DNA of 64,000 bases from Flavobacteriales bacterium. GTDB taxonomy: Bacteria > Bacteroidota > Bacteroidia > Flavobacteriales_D > Cryomorphaceae. The notes beneath the pieces are model-generated. The model did no database searches. It was not told where the DNA came from and saw nothing but the letters and a program-made list of their open reading frames with translations. The DNA lies in the NCBI GenBank assembly GCA_022448105.1, contig JAKVAV010000005.1:202029-266028 (forward strand). Reading direction: 5' to 3'. Position numbers and translations under genes: made by a program. How positions within the stretch are numbered: position 1 is the stretch's first letter; each line of letters begins with the position of its first letter. This document shows positions 26,473 through 34,975 of the stretch, piece by piece.

Positions 26473-27393
26473 TTACTTTCTATTCAGGACTCGATCTGGA
26501 TAATCGGTAATGATTCCATCAACCCCTAATTCTATCAGACTTTCCATCTCAGAAGTTTCATTTATCGTCCAGGGAATGATAGCCATACTTTTTTCACGAG
26601 CATACGAAATGAGCTCTTCATCGACTAGAGTATAGTCAGGACTATAAATGTCGGGAGTAAATCCCAATGATTCCAAGTTCTCCTCAGGAGGATCATCGTT
26701 TTCGATCAAAAGCGCAAGCTTAATGTGTGGATACTTTTGTTTTGCGACTTGTAAAGTTCTTACATCAAAGCTTTGAATAATAGCTCTTTGAGTTATTCCT
26801 TCCTCTTGAATCACTTCAGCGAGAAGGTCTACGAATTCCTCTGGTTCTGGATGAAGTAAATTATCACCCTCCTGCTTGGTTTTTGTTTCAATATTATAAA
26901 ATGGGAGTTCGCGAGAGGTTTGTCCTGAATGCTTTTCGGCCATTTGAATTACTTCACTGAGAAGAGGCTTGGTGACTTTCATCTTTTCTTGTTCCGGAAA
27001 CCTGGAATGACTTCTAAGGCCTACATCGTAATTTTGAGTTTCCTCAAACGTCATTTGATAAATAAGATGCGACCTTTCATTTTTCAATTCAATTGGTTCG
27101 CCCTCTGGATCTAGAGCAATTTCGTGAGAAAACCACGGTTCATGGGAAAGAAGTACCTTTTTATCCTTAGTAATGACTACGTCCATCTCAAGTGTTTGAA
27201 CTCCCAAATCCAACGCTTTTTTGAAGGCGGGAATGGTGTTTTCTGGTAAGAGCCCTCTGCAACCTCGATGTCCTTGGTAATCGATTGGCTTTTGTGGAGT
27301 AGATTCTTCTTCTTTAGATCTTGACGGTTCGCTATTGTGGCAGGAAGAAATCAGAAGAGTAAGGGCTAAGAGATAAAAATTATTTTTAGTCAT
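26473..27393 (-). CDS. Glycerophosphodiester phosphodiesterase lipoprotein
   Basis: 306 residues. A lipoprotein signal 'LLALTLLISSC' puts the lipidated Cys at about residue 18. The TIM-barrel phosphodiesterase domain begins 'GHRGCRGLLPENT', with catalytic His, Arg and Glu, followed by 'LEMDVVITKDKKVLLSHEP', with metal-binding Glu/Asp and the second His, and ends 'GVDGIITDYPDRVL'. It hydrolyses glycerophosphodiesters to glycerol-3-phosphate and an alcohol, here outside the cytoplasm, supplying phosphate and glycerol. The start overlaps the response regulator stop by 4 bases (ATGA). Confidence 0.9.
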   Translation of the reverse strand: MTKNNFYLLALTLLISSCHNSEPSRSKEEESTPQKPIDYQGHRGCRGLLPENTIPAFKKALDLGVQTLEMDVVITKDKKVLLSHEPWFSHEIALDPEGEPIELKNERSHLIYQMTFEETQNYDVGLRSHSRFPEQEKMKVTKPLLSEVIQMAEKHSGQTSRELPFYNIETKTKQEGDNLLHPEPEEFVDLLAEVIQEEGITQRAIIQSFDVRTLQVAKQKYPHIKLALLIENDDPPEENLESLGFTPDIYSPDYTLVDEELISYAREKSMAIIPWTINETSEMESLIELGVDGIITDYPDRVLNRK

Positions 27394-27788
27394 TCAAGGT
27401 ATGCATTTTGCGCGCCATCGCTTGTTAAAAGCAGTTTTATTCTTCTAACCAACTCATTCATTCGAACAGGCTTAGCAATGTAATCATTAGCGCCTGCTTT
27501 CATGGCTATTTGATAGGCTTCGGGGACTCCTTTACAAGTAAGCATAATAATAGGGATATCTTGCGTCGTAAATTGGTTTTTCAGCATTTTGCATACTTCA
27601 ATGCCGTCTGGATCTGGCATCATCCAGTCACTAATAACTAAGCTGGGCTTAGTCTCTGAGATGTATTTTAAAGCTTTCGTGCTGTCGGTAAAGACCTGTA
27701 CTTCCATTCCTTCTTTTTCTAGATTGTATTGAATCAATTCTAGGATATCACTTACATCGTCAATTGCAACGACCTTAATCTTATTCAT
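27390..27788 (-). CDS. Single-domain response regulator
   Basis: 132 residues forming only a CheY-like receiver: acidic pocket 'AIDDVSD', phosphorylation site Asp in 'LVISDWMMPDPDG', switch Thr in 'IIMLTCKG' and conserved Lys in 'DYIAKPV'. There is no DNA-binding output domain and no histidine kinase nearby, so it should act through protein contacts. It is the first gene of a - strand operon with GDPD (4-base overlap) and ppk1, so its partner system may concern phosphate or stress; that link is inferred from order only. Confidence 0.9.
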   Translation of the reverse strand: MNKIKVVAIDDVSDILELIQYNLEKEGMEVQVFTDSTKALKYISETKPSLVISDWMMPDPDGIEVCKMLKNQFTTQDIPIIMLTCKGVPEAYQIAMKAGANDYIAKPVRMNELVRRIKLLLTSDGAQNAYLE

Positions 27789-27989
27789 TCTAATCGTTTG
27801 TACACCGGTAAAACTACAATAGGCGATGAAGTTGCGGCCAATTTCATCATTAATAAATTGTGTCCAGTTTATTATGAATGTGTTCTCATTCTCTTAGATA
27901 CCACATAGAATTAGCTATGGATTTTGAGCTTCTACATATGAATCCTGCCATTAGGTGGTAGCTCACCGCCGATTGGATCACAGAAATTT

Positions 27990-27997
27990 TATATTTG
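27990..27997 (+). promoter_or_regulatory. TATATTTG -7 element (Bacteroidota type)
   Basis: Exact match to TAnnTTTG, 14 bases before the ATG at 28012. A TTG lies 14 bases upstream of it, shorter than the usual 19-21. Its position argues that the gene starts at 28012, not at the in-frame GTG at 27955, which would precede the transcription start. Confidence 0.5.
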
Positions 27998-28011
27998 TCA
28001 AAACTGACCCA

Positions 28012-28398
28012 ATGGCAAAAACCACAATTTCCAAGGAAAGAGAGCGTATGCTAAAGAGCGCGATAGCCTATCTTAGGATAAAAGGTTATCACGAGATTAA
28101 GGCTCCTTTCAAGGAATTTCCAGCGCCACAGTCCGTTTTCAGAAAAGCCAGTGAAGCAGGTTTTGTGCCAGACATGATTGCTGAAAAGGACTTTGGAACC
28201 TTCATTTTTGAATGTCTCGATGAAGAGTCTCTAGAGAACTGGGATGAACGACTCCCAAAATGGAAGCTCTTTGATGAATACACGGATAGAAAGATGGGTA
28301 AACTCTACTTTATTGCCTACAGTGATGAAGCAGACACAGTTACAGAGCGCCTCAAAGAGCTAGATATGAATGCCAAAATTTTGAGAATCAAAAGGTAG
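28012..28398 (+). CDS. Hypothetical protein, restriction-endonuclease-like fold suspected
   Basis: 128 residues, no signal peptide. After a basic helical start ('ISKERERMLKSAIAYL') comes 'FVPDMIAEKDFGTFIFECL', spaced like the catalytic core of PD-(D/E)XK proteins (Pro-Asp, then a strand with Glu), and later strands 'KLYFIAYSDEAD' and 'NAKILRI'. The Lys expected after the Glu is absent (E-C-L), so it may be an inactive or divergent relative. A stand-alone gene with its own promoter between the divergent response-regulator operon and a TPR-like gene. Function unknown. Confidence 0.6.
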   Translation: MAKTTISKERERMLKSAIAYLRIKGYHEIKAPFKEFPAPQSVFRKASEAGFVPDMIAEKDFGTFIFECLDEESLENWDERLPKWKLFDEYTDRKMGKLYFIAYSDEADTVTERLKELDMNAKILRIKR

Positions 28399-28485
28399 TA
28401 AGAGTCAAACGATCTCCTCGAAATTGGCGCCAATTCATTCGAGATCACTGCAAAAAAGCATCTTCTTTGTATTCTGGCCTGAATC

Positions 28486-28516
28486 TTGCCAAACGGTCCT
28501 CTAACACTTACATTTG
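28486..28516 (+). promoter_or_regulatory. Promoter TTG-N20-TACATTTG
   Basis: TTG at 28486-28488 and TACATTTG at 28509-28516 with 20 bases between match the Bacteroidota housekeeping consensus. The downstream ATG at 28537 gives a leader of about 14 bases. Confidence 0.7.
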
Positions 28517-28536
28517 ATAACTGATTAATTACTGAT

Positions 28537-29289
28537 ATGAAGACTTTAAAGAAATTCAGTTGGATGTTTTCAGCATTGCTAGTGGCTATGCTTTTGTCCA
28601 CTTCAACCTTCGCCCAGGAAGACGATAAATATGGAGAGGACATGAAAGAGATTCTCTTTATGGTAATCGATGGGAACTATGAAAAGGCAGTTGGTAAGGC
28701 TGAGAAATACATGGAGAAAGAAGATACAAGAAGAGATCCTCGTCCTTACATGTACGCTTCAATGGCCTACTTTGAGATTTCCAAGAATGATGAGATGGCT
28801 GAGGATTACCCGCGTGCTTTTCGAGATGCGATCAAGTATGGTGGCAAGGCTCGCCGATATGATAAAGAAAACAAGTATATGCCAGAGTTTGACCGCTACC
28901 TAGCAGAACTCAAGGCTGAAGTAATGCAGGAGGCAAAGTACCACTTCGATACCGAAAACTGGAGAAAGAGCGCCACATTTGCCAAGAATGTTCAAAGACT
29001 CGACCCGAATGATCTCAGTGCTATCTTGCTAAAAGCAACTGCCGAATGGAGAGGAAAAAACGTTTACCAAGCAGAAACTACGATTGGGGAAGCGAAAACA
29101 GCACTCGAAAACTTCACCGCTTCGAGCGTTAGTTCTGAGGGGAAGCCAGCCTATCGATTTGCCCTGATGGAGTTTGCCGAGCTCATGAAAGAAGAAGGGA
29201 GAAAAGTGGACGCAGCCCCCTTCTTGGATGCGGTAGAACCTGTCTTAGGAGGCGACAAAGAGTTTGACAATTTTATGGCATCGTACTAG
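28537..29289 (+). CDS. Hypothetical secreted protein, TPR-like
   Basis: 250 residues with a clear signal peptide ('LLVAMLLSTSTFAQ'). The mature protein is almost wholly helical, with repeated pairs such as 'GNYEKAVGKAEKYMEKED', 'NWRKSATFAKNVQRLDPND' and 'VYQAETTIGEAKTALENF' that fit tetratricopeptide-like repeats, so it probably mediates protein contacts in the periplasm. Transcribed alone: its own promoter lies upstream and a strong terminator follows 27 bases after the stop. No specific family is recognised. Confidence 0.7.
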   Translation: MKTLKKFSWMFSALLVAMLLSTSTFAQEDDKYGEDMKEILFMVIDGNYEKAVGKAEKYMEKEDTRRDPRPYMYASMAYFEISKNDEMAEDYPRAFRDAIKYGGKARRYDKENKYMPEFDRYLAELKAEVMQEAKYHFDTENWRKSATFAKNVQRLDPNDLSAILLKATAEWRGKNVYQAETTIGEAKTALENFTASSVSSEGKPAYRFALMEFAELMKEEGRKVDAAPFLDAVEPVLGGDKEFDNFMASY

Positions 29290-29315
29290 AAAACATTTGT
29301 GTTTTGCATTGAAAA

Positions 29316-29343
29316 GCGAGAGCCGGAAGGCTCTCGCTTTTTT
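29316..29343 (+). terminator. Rho-independent terminator of the TPR-like gene
   Basis: A perfect 9-bp GC-rich stem (gcgagagcc / ggctctcgc) with a ggaa tetraloop is followed by a run of T. It lies just after the secreted TPR-like gene. Confidence 0.9.
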
Positions 29344-29477
29344 ATCTGGATTACCTTCGTTTTTCCCACCTAACCCATGAATTGGATCGAACCCATGCCG
29401 TGCTGGCGGAAGGAAGGTCTTTAATTCATCCTTCCCGCCTTGAAAGCGCTGCACTGCTTTCAGCGGTACGTCCGAAT

Positions 29478-29512
29478 TAAAAACCCCTAAACGCATTCGC
29501 ATTTAGGGGTTT
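29478..29512 (-). terminator. Terminator of tmRNA gene
   Basis: The 11-base arms aaacccctaaa (29481-29491) and tttaggggttt (29502-29512) form a perfect stem. On the minus strand it is followed by T5-A and lies about 10 bases after the tmRNA 3' end. Confidence 0.88.
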
Positions 29513-29522
29513 GATCATCAGG

Positions 29523-29921
29523 TGGAGCCGGAGGGATTCGAACCCTCGTCCAAACATGGGACTATCAGGCTTTCTACGTGTGTAGTCCAATATTAATTTT
29601 CGACAGTGAGCCGGCATCGAACAGCCTACTCAAAGCTTAGACCTAATTCAGTTTCGGAAATACATCAGGTCACTACATTTCCTAGTCTTAAAGTTTGATA
29701 CCCTGAGCTCAGCCCATATAAGACAGATAAGCTGAAGGGCACTCGTTCTGGGTTACTGTACTTCACCCTAGAATTAAGCCTTTAGTCTTAGACTATTAGG
29801 CTGCGAGAGCGTAATTGTTTTCGCCATTTATAGGCTTGGAAATTGATTAGTACGAGCAAACTTCCAACGCTCGACACGCTTACCAAACAACCAACTCATG
29901 TTGTCAAAACCAGTCGGCCCC
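29523..29921 (-). ncRNA. ssrA: tmRNA (transfer-messenger RNA)
   Basis: About 399 nt. The 5' end GGGGCCGACUGG pairs with the 3' acceptor strand CGGCUCC, and the T-arm GGGTTCGAATCCC is present before it. The full CCA tail is not encoded. The internal tag frame encodes GENNYALAA and ends in TAA, a plausible Bacteroidota tag with the Leu-Ala-Ala protease signal. tmRNA with SmpB rescues stalled ribosomes and tags incomplete proteins for degradation. A promoter and a terminator frame the gene. Confidence 0.95.
29796..29825 (-). other. tmRNA proteolysis tag reading frame
   Basis: Resume codon GGC followed by GAA AAC AAT TAC GCT CTC GCA GCC and TAA, giving GENNYALAA. The charging Ala precedes it. 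The C-terminal LAA is the degradation signal read by ClpXP-type proteases. Confidence 0.92.
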
Positions 29922-29927
29922 ATACGT

Positions 29928-29958
29928 CAAAGAAAATTCCACTGTAGTATAAATTCAA
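29928..29958 (-). promoter_or_regulatory. Promoter of ssrA, TTG-N20-TTTCTTTG
   Basis: On the minus strand TTG is followed after 20 bases by TTTCTTTG, one mismatch from TAnnTTTG, ending six bases before the tmRNA 5' G. This spacing sets the transcription start exactly at the mature 5' end. Confidence 0.75.
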
Positions 29959-30044
29959 TGGATGGTACCCTTTTAACAAAAATCTTCCCAATCTGGGACT
30001 ATTTAATGTCCGACAAAGGTAAATGACTATTTGTCATTATCCTA

Positions 30045-30326
30045 TTACCGTTTCTCGATTCGTTCTATTTTGATGGGCCCAAGCTTGATTCTCACTCTTT
30101 TTACCTTCTCTTTGGGCTTTGGCGCATCATCGTCAAATTGATCGCTTACTTCGTCTACAAGCTTTCTGCCCAGGTAACCCGCAAAAGCAAAAATACCGTC
30201 CACTTCTTCTGTGACTTCCTTATCTGGTGTTACTTTGAGTGAATCTGCTGAACTCACCGCTTGCGCACTTGCGGAAGCGCCAAAACAAAACAGTATACAT
30301 AGGCTTATAAAGGTTCTTAAAAGCAT
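30045..30326 (-). CDS. Small hypothetical secreted protein
   Basis: 93 residues. A signal peptide ('LCILFCFGASASAQA') is followed by about 70 residues with an acidic centre ('DEVSDQFDDDAPKP') and a basic C-terminus ('KEKVKRVRIKLGPIKIERIEKR'). No family recognised. It lies just upstream of, and in the same direction as, the tmRNA gene but is separated by more than 100 bases, and is divergent from the saccharopine-dehydrogenase-like gene. Probably real, given the intact signal peptide. Confidence 0.6.
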   Translation of the reverse strand: MLLRTFISLCILFCFGASASAQAVSSADSLKVTPDKEVTEEVDGIFAFAGYLGRKLVDEVSDQFDDDAPKPKEKVKRVRIKLGPIKIERIEKR

Positions 30327-30464
30327 TGATCGGTACTTTTCAGAAGTCAGACGGTTTAAGGCCCTAAAAGTTACTCGAAAATATCAAAGTCTTTGGAATT
30401 TCTAGGAACTAAATCGCTACGAGTAAGACTATTTCTAATGCTTTTAAGAGCGATGATAAAAGGC

Positions 30465-30472
30465 TAAATTTG
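30465..30472 (+). promoter_or_regulatory. TAAATTTG -7 element
   Basis: Exact TAnnTTTG match 22 bases before the ATG at 30495. No TTG sits at the ideal upstream distance. Confidence 0.5.
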
Positions 30473-30494
30473 CCCCTCCAAAAAAAAATCAGCC

Positions 30495-31709
30495 ATGATA
30501 AAAATAGGTATCATCAGAGAGGGTAAAACCCCTCCGGACAAGAGAGTTCCTCTCACACCTAATCAGTGTAAATCGTTGATGGAACAATACGATGATATTG
30601 AAATCTTGGTTGAAACCAGCCCGATCAGAGCTTTTAAAGATCAAGAGTACCTCGATGCGGGTATAAAAGTAGTGAAAGATGTGAGTGATTGCTCGATACT
30701 TTTAGGGGTGAAGGAAGTCCCATTGGAAATGTTGATTCCTAACAAGACTTATTTTTTCTTCTCTCATACTTACAAGAAACAGCCATACAATCGCGAACTC
30801 CTAAATGAGATACTAAAGAAGAATATCAGGCTCATTGATTATGAAGTTTTGACCAAAGAAAATGGTGCTCGTCTAATTGGTTTTGGCCGATACGCCGGAA
30901 TAGTGGGTGCCTACAATGCGCTCTTGGCCGCAGGAAAGAAATACGGCTCTTACGAATTGAAGCCCGCACATGAGTGTGAAGACCGCAAAGAGGTAGAACG
31001 AGAAATGTCTAAAATCAGTTTGCCAAAAGGTTATAAAATTGTCATCACTGGGAAGGGCAGAGTGGCTGGTGGAGCAATGGAAATTTTAGATTATGCTGGC
31101 ATTGAAAAAGTCTTGCCCGAAGATTTTCTGTTAAAGGAATTTGACCAACCAGTGTATACTCAACTGGGAGTTGAACACTACAATGAATCTAAAAACGGAG
31201 TGGGCTTCAATAAGGCGGAATTCTATTCCAATCCTGACCGATTTGATTCGAGCTTCCTTCGGTTCGCTAAGGTGGCAAACATGTACATTTCCTGTCATTA
31301 CTGGGACGCGAATGCACCATTCATCTTCACTCGAGAAGATGCCAAGCTTCCAGATTTCAACTTGGACATTGTAGCCGATATTAGCTGCGATATCGACGGG
31401 CCAGTGGCGAGTACATTGCGCCCTTCAACCATTGCTGATCCGCTCTACGGTTATGAGGCATCTACCGAATCGGAAGCTGATTTTATGGCTGATTCAGCAA
31501 TTGGAGTCATGGCTGTTGACAACCTTCCGTGCGAACTTCCTAAAGATGCATCAGAAGACTTCGGTCAGGAACTGATCAAAAATATCCTTCCTGAGCTTCT
31601 GCGAAACCCCGATTCATCGGTGATTCGCCGAGCTACACAAACGAACTTAGACGGTGAGTTGACTCAGGAGTTTTCTTACCTCCAAGATTACGTAGAAGGG
31701 AAAGAGTAA
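30495..31709 (+). CDS. Saccharopine dehydrogenase-like NAD(P) oxidoreductase
   Basis: 404 residues. The N-terminal part 'KIGIIREGKTPPDKRVPLTP' has the Arg-Glu-x-x-x-x-Asp-x-Arg-Val pattern of the alanine dehydrogenase/transhydrogenase N-domain shared by fungal-type saccharopine dehydrogenase (LYS1). 'IVITGKGRVAGGAMEIL' is the Rossmann nucleotide loop, and 'LDIVADISCDIDGPVAST' follows, as in that family. The reaction in the family is reversible NAD-linked cleavage of saccharopine to lysine and 2-oxoglutarate; the substrate here is inferred. Single gene with its own -7 element, converging on a T9SS cargo gene. Confidence 0.82.
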   Translation: MIKIGIIREGKTPPDKRVPLTPNQCKSLMEQYDDIEILVETSPIRAFKDQEYLDAGIKVVKDVSDCSILLGVKEVPLEMLIPNKTYFFFSHTYKKQPYNRELLNEILKKNIRLIDYEVLTKENGARLIGFGRYAGIVGAYNALLAAGKKYGSYELKPAHECEDRKEVEREMSKISLPKGYKIVITGKGRVAGGAMEILDYAGIEKVLPEDFLLKEFDQPVYTQLGVEHYNESKNGVGFNKAEFYSNPDRFDSSFLRFAKVANMYISCHYWDANAPFIFTREDAKLPDFNLDIVADISCDIDGPVASTLRPSTIADPLYGYEASTESEADFMADSAIGVMAVDNLPCELPKDASEDFGQELIKNILPELLRNPDSSVIRRATQTNLDGELTQEFSYLQDYVEGKE

Positions 31710-31731
31710 ACGTAGTTAAGTCTAGAAGTCA

Positions 31732-32676
31732 TCAATCCACTCGAATTAATTTCTCAGTGACAATTCCATGCGAGGTATTTATCATCACGTGGTAATAGCC
31801 TGAAGGTAGCTCATCGATGGGATAAGATTGATTTGGCTCAGCCCATTTCTTCATAACTCGTCCAGTCTGATCAAGAATTTGCAACTGGCCAATTACTGTA
31901 TTCCCATCTTGTTTGATATGAAAAGTCTTATGGGTTGGATTGGGATACAAAGAAATAGTCTCATCTAATGGAGTTGCATGCTTTGTATCCAATGTTCCGC
32001 CAGATAAGCTCACATCATCTACCAAAAGTGTAGTGCCAGGAGTGCAATTGTTTTCGTTACAATTGAGATTGTTTCCTGAAGAGAAATAGATCTTTAAATA
32101 AGAAGGCATTTCATCCGACAAGTAGTCGATGGGTAGTGTGAATTCTGCGTAGGTTTCGCTCTCTTGGGTAATTCGAGCCGAGCTATAGGCGATGGTATCT
32201 ACATTTTGCCAATCCGATAATGTAGTTGCAACACTCTCGTAATTGAAAAGCACAACTTCTACAAATGCGGAATCGCTGTTTTCACGTAGGAATTTATAGA
32301 AAAAGGATAGATGCTCAGGCCTCTCATTAAACTCAATGGACTGATATAGAGGAAAAAGCTGCAAGGGGTCACCCAGAAAATAACCTGAAGTACGAGGTGC
32401 CTCAACACCCAAAGAATTTTCAAAGGTGCACAGAAAGGTTTCCATTTTTACAGCGTGATTTCCTGTATGACTATCTTCGGTTACCTCACCACGATTTATG
32501 TAAGGGTCACAAGTTATGCCATCAAATGTCCAGTCTAGAGGCATCCAATTTTCGGGATAAGTATAGTCTAATTCAGTAACGATAACATCTTCAAAACCAC
32601 CGTTGACGACATTTTGAGAAAAGGCGAATCCGGCTGTCAGGAGGGTAAATGCGAAGATTAAAACTGTGGATCTCAT
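31732..32676 (-). CDS. T9SS-secreted protein with C-terminal sorting domain
   Basis: 314 residues. A signal peptide ('FTLLTAGFAFSQ') and, at the C-terminus, a typical type A sorting domain: 'ISLYPNPTHKTFHIKQ', 'GQLQILDQTGRVMKKW', 'LPSGYYHVMI' and a final 'EKLIRVD'. The body starts 'NGGFED' and is beta-rich, like carbohydrate-binding jelly-roll domains of secreted Bacteroidota proteins. It would be exported by Sec, passed through the type IX system and anchored or released at the surface. It lies 16 bases after the split subtilase gene and may be co-transcribed with it. Confidence 0.85.
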   Translation of the reverse strand: MRSTVLIFAFTLLTAGFAFSQNVVNGGFEDVIVTELDYTYPENWMPLDWTFDGITCDPYINRGEVTEDSHTGNHAVKMETFLCTFENSLGVEAPRTSGYFLGDPLQLFPLYQSIEFNERPEHLSFFYKFLRENSDSAFVEVVLFNYESVATTLSDWQNVDTIAYSSARITQESETYAEFTLPIDYLSDEMPSYLKIYFSSGNNLNCNENNCTPGTTLLVDDVSLSGGTLDTKHATPLDETISLYPNPTHKTFHIKQDGNTVIGQLQILDQTGRVMKKWAEPNQSYPIDELPSGYYHVMINTSHGIVTEKLIRVD

Positions 32677-32692
32677 TTTATTGAAGTTTAAA

Positions 32693-34975
32693 TTATTCTA
32701 TGACTAAACCTTTTTGATCGACCATTTCACCATCCACAACCAGAGTGATACCATAAACTCCGAAACTATATGAGCTGACATCAATTACATTAGAATGTGA
32801 ATTGGTATCGAGGGTAAAACTATCAGTATGCCCATTGTTGGTGCTCGTTAACATTAAGTGAGCCTGGAATGCATTTGGTATATCATATTGCACAGTTACA
32901 CTCGAAGATGCCGGGTTGGGTGAAACACTTACAATTACACCTCTATTCACCCTTACTTCCACTTTATCATAGTCTTTGAAGCCATCCGATCGTGCAATTA
33001 CTTCAAGATGGTAATTCTGAGTGTACCCTGGCGAAATGTAGAAGGTACGTCCAGTATGTAATAAGTCTTTATCAGAGTCATACCAATTAAAAATTGCTGG
33101 TTCATTGATTTCACTAGCACTCAATTCAATACTATCATTCATTAATACCTCTGTATCAGGTCCCGCATTCGCTACAAAAGTTTCCCTTGGAGGAAAAGTG
33201 ACTATAAATTTTTCTCCACCAAGAAACTGTCCCGTGGCTCTTCTTTGTATTACGTGATATTCAAATTGGTACTTGTCAGATATTTCTCTGGTCAAGAAAT
33301 TAAAGCTGAGGTTTATCAGGCTACGTTCATTAGAATTGTAAGTCAAATTTCCCAACCGTGCATTGGCTTTTTTAACAATAAGTTGATTTCTATCTTCTCT
33401 GGAAATCTCAATGTTTTGCTCGGAGTATCCGCCATTCGCCCACTTCTGCCATGTCTTGTCGTCCAGCGTTATTCTCACTTCCGCTGTCTTGGTAATTGGA
33501 TCTCCAAAAAGATATTGCGGGACTTTAAAATCTAATTTAAAAGTCTCTTGGTTTTGTCCTGCATTACCCACAGCTATAGTGGCTCCAACTATTTTGTCAT
33601 CATCCCAGATTCCGCCTACTATTCCCGGTATTACATCTACAACACTCACATTTTTCCATGCTATATTGTTGTTATTCCCCACATTATATCCCAAATTCCA
33701 ATCTTGATTAAAGATTTCGTTGTTCATTGGGTCATTAGAAGCCACAATGCGAGATAAAAGACAAAAATGCCATGGCTGTTCGTTAATGTCTTCGTAATCT
33801 GCAGGATTTGGAGGAAACCATGGAAACTCCATCACATCTTCGTCACCTGCCAAAATGATTGGTATGTTTTGAACGCCTATTTGATTTCCCATGAGAGTTG
33901 GATCAGTTATGGAACCATCCCAGTACTGAGGCCATGTGAGCGCAGTAGAAGCTTTTGCCCAATACAGATTTAGCTGTTCGTTTCCGAGGGAAGCTTCGCA
34001 GCTTTTGTTTCTCACCCTTACGTAGACATAGACGGGTTCATTGGGTGTGTATTCGGGGTTTTCATGGACTTGATTTTCTAAACCATCTGCTTGATTTCTC
34101 ACCCAAATGTCTTCGCTCACGTATAAGAGCTCGGATGCGGTATTGGGCTCTGCTCCAAAATCCTCTGGTGTATCTTTTGTGTAAAGGTCAACTTCTGAAC
34201 TGTTTAATGCTTGGGCCGCAAGGACTGCAAGATGGGCGTTTACCCGTCCATGTCCCATTTCTAAAGAATGACCTGGATCTGTAGCGTTCCCGTTGTAGTC
34301 ATAGCCGCCAACCTTTTCAGCGGTATTTTTGAGTATATCGTTTATTTGAGATACTGAAAGGCAGGGGTTTACCGATTTCATAAGAGCAACTACCCCGGCT
34401 ACGATGGGTGCCGCAGCCGATGTCCCTCCCATACGTCCAGAGTAGGATAGGTAATTCGTGCCCTGATTGGGTATCTCTTCACCAATTTCGGGAAGTGGGT
34501 CTATTCCTATTGGCAGAGGTCCCGTATATATCTGGTTCCAAGGATTGTCCCCATTTCCATTGAGTCTGTCGATGGTCCAAATATTGAAAGATTCTCCAGT
34601 AAGCGGAAAGTGGTAAGCCGTATGAGAAGGAGCCACAATGTCAAGTTCTGTATCTGTAGGGCTGTAATTGGTCTGTGAGTCATTTCTATCGGATGCACCA
34701 ACGGTGATCAAGCTCAGAATATCAGCATTGGCTGGGAAATTTACTCCGCCTTCTTGTCCATAAAAATGATGCGCGGTATTTCCAGCAGAAAAAATGACAA
34801 CTACCCCTTGGTCTATGGCGTCTTCAATAGCTGACACAATGGGTGCCGAAAGATTCGGGAGATTTATTGAGTTTGTAAAGCCCCAGCTGTTGCTTATAAT
34901 ATTCGCGCCGTTGTCTGTTGCGAATGAGATGGCGTCTGCAAGCATTAGAAAAGAAGTTTCAGAACTGAACTTCAT
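32693..34975 (-). CDS. Subtilase (S8) C-terminal part, separated by frameshift
   Basis: 760 codons. They hold the second half of a subtilisin-like protease ('NIISNSWGF', oxyanion Asn in 'IFSAGNTAHH', catalytic Ser in 'GGTSAAAPIVAGVVALM'), long beta-rich accessory domains and a T9SS C-terminal domain ('VSVSPNPASSSV'). The catalytic Asp and His lie in the preceding frame, so this part alone cannot be an active protease and has no signal peptide. Its ATG overlaps the upstream stop (ATGA). Joining the two frames by a -1 shift at an A4 run restores a continuous family sequence. Either a recent pseudogene, a sequencing indel, or programmed frameshifting. Confidence 0.85.
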   Translation of the reverse strand: MKFSSETSFLMLADAISFATDNGANIISNSWGFTNSINLPNLSAPIVSAIEDAIDQGVVVIFSAGNTAHHFYGQEGGVNFPANADILSLITVGASDRNDSQTNYSPTDTELDIVAPSHTAYHFPLTGESFNIWTIDRLNGNGDNPWNQIYTGPLPIGIDPLPEIGEEIPNQGTNYLSYSGRMGGTSAAAPIVAGVVALMKSVNPCLSVSQINDILKNTAEKVGGYDYNGNATDPGHSLEMGHGRVNAHLAVLAAQALNSSEVDLYTKDTPEDFGAEPNTASELLYVSEDIWVRNQADGLENQVHENPEYTPNEPVYVYVRVRNKSCEASLGNEQLNLYWAKASTALTWPQYWDGSITDPTLMGNQIGVQNIPIILAGDEDVMEFPWFPPNPADYEDINEQPWHFCLLSRIVASNDPMNNEIFNQDWNLGYNVGNNNNIAWKNVSVVDVIPGIVGGIWDDDKIVGATIAVGNAGQNQETFKLDFKVPQYLFGDPITKTAEVRITLDDKTWQKWANGGYSEQNIEISREDRNQLIVKKANARLGNLTYNSNERSLINLSFNFLTREISDKYQFEYHVIQRRATGQFLGGEKFIVTFPPRETFVANAGPDTEVLMNDSIELSASEINEPAIFNWYDSDKDLLHTGRTFYISPGYTQNYHLEVIARSDGFKDYDKVEVRVNRGVIVSVSPNPASSSVTVQYDIPNAFQAHLMLTSTNNGHTDSFTLDTNSHSNVIDVSSYSFGVYGITLVVDGEMVDQKGLVIE

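Noticed and set aside
27955..28011. GTG start at 27955 for the 128-residue protein
   Set aside because: A TATATTTG element at 27990-27997 places the transcript start after it; the ATG at 28012 fits.
33245..34284. Several plus-strand frames across the subtilase
   Set aside because: All are antisense to a well-supported T9SS protease with intact family motifs; composition is Cys/Phe/Ile rich as expected of complementary reading.
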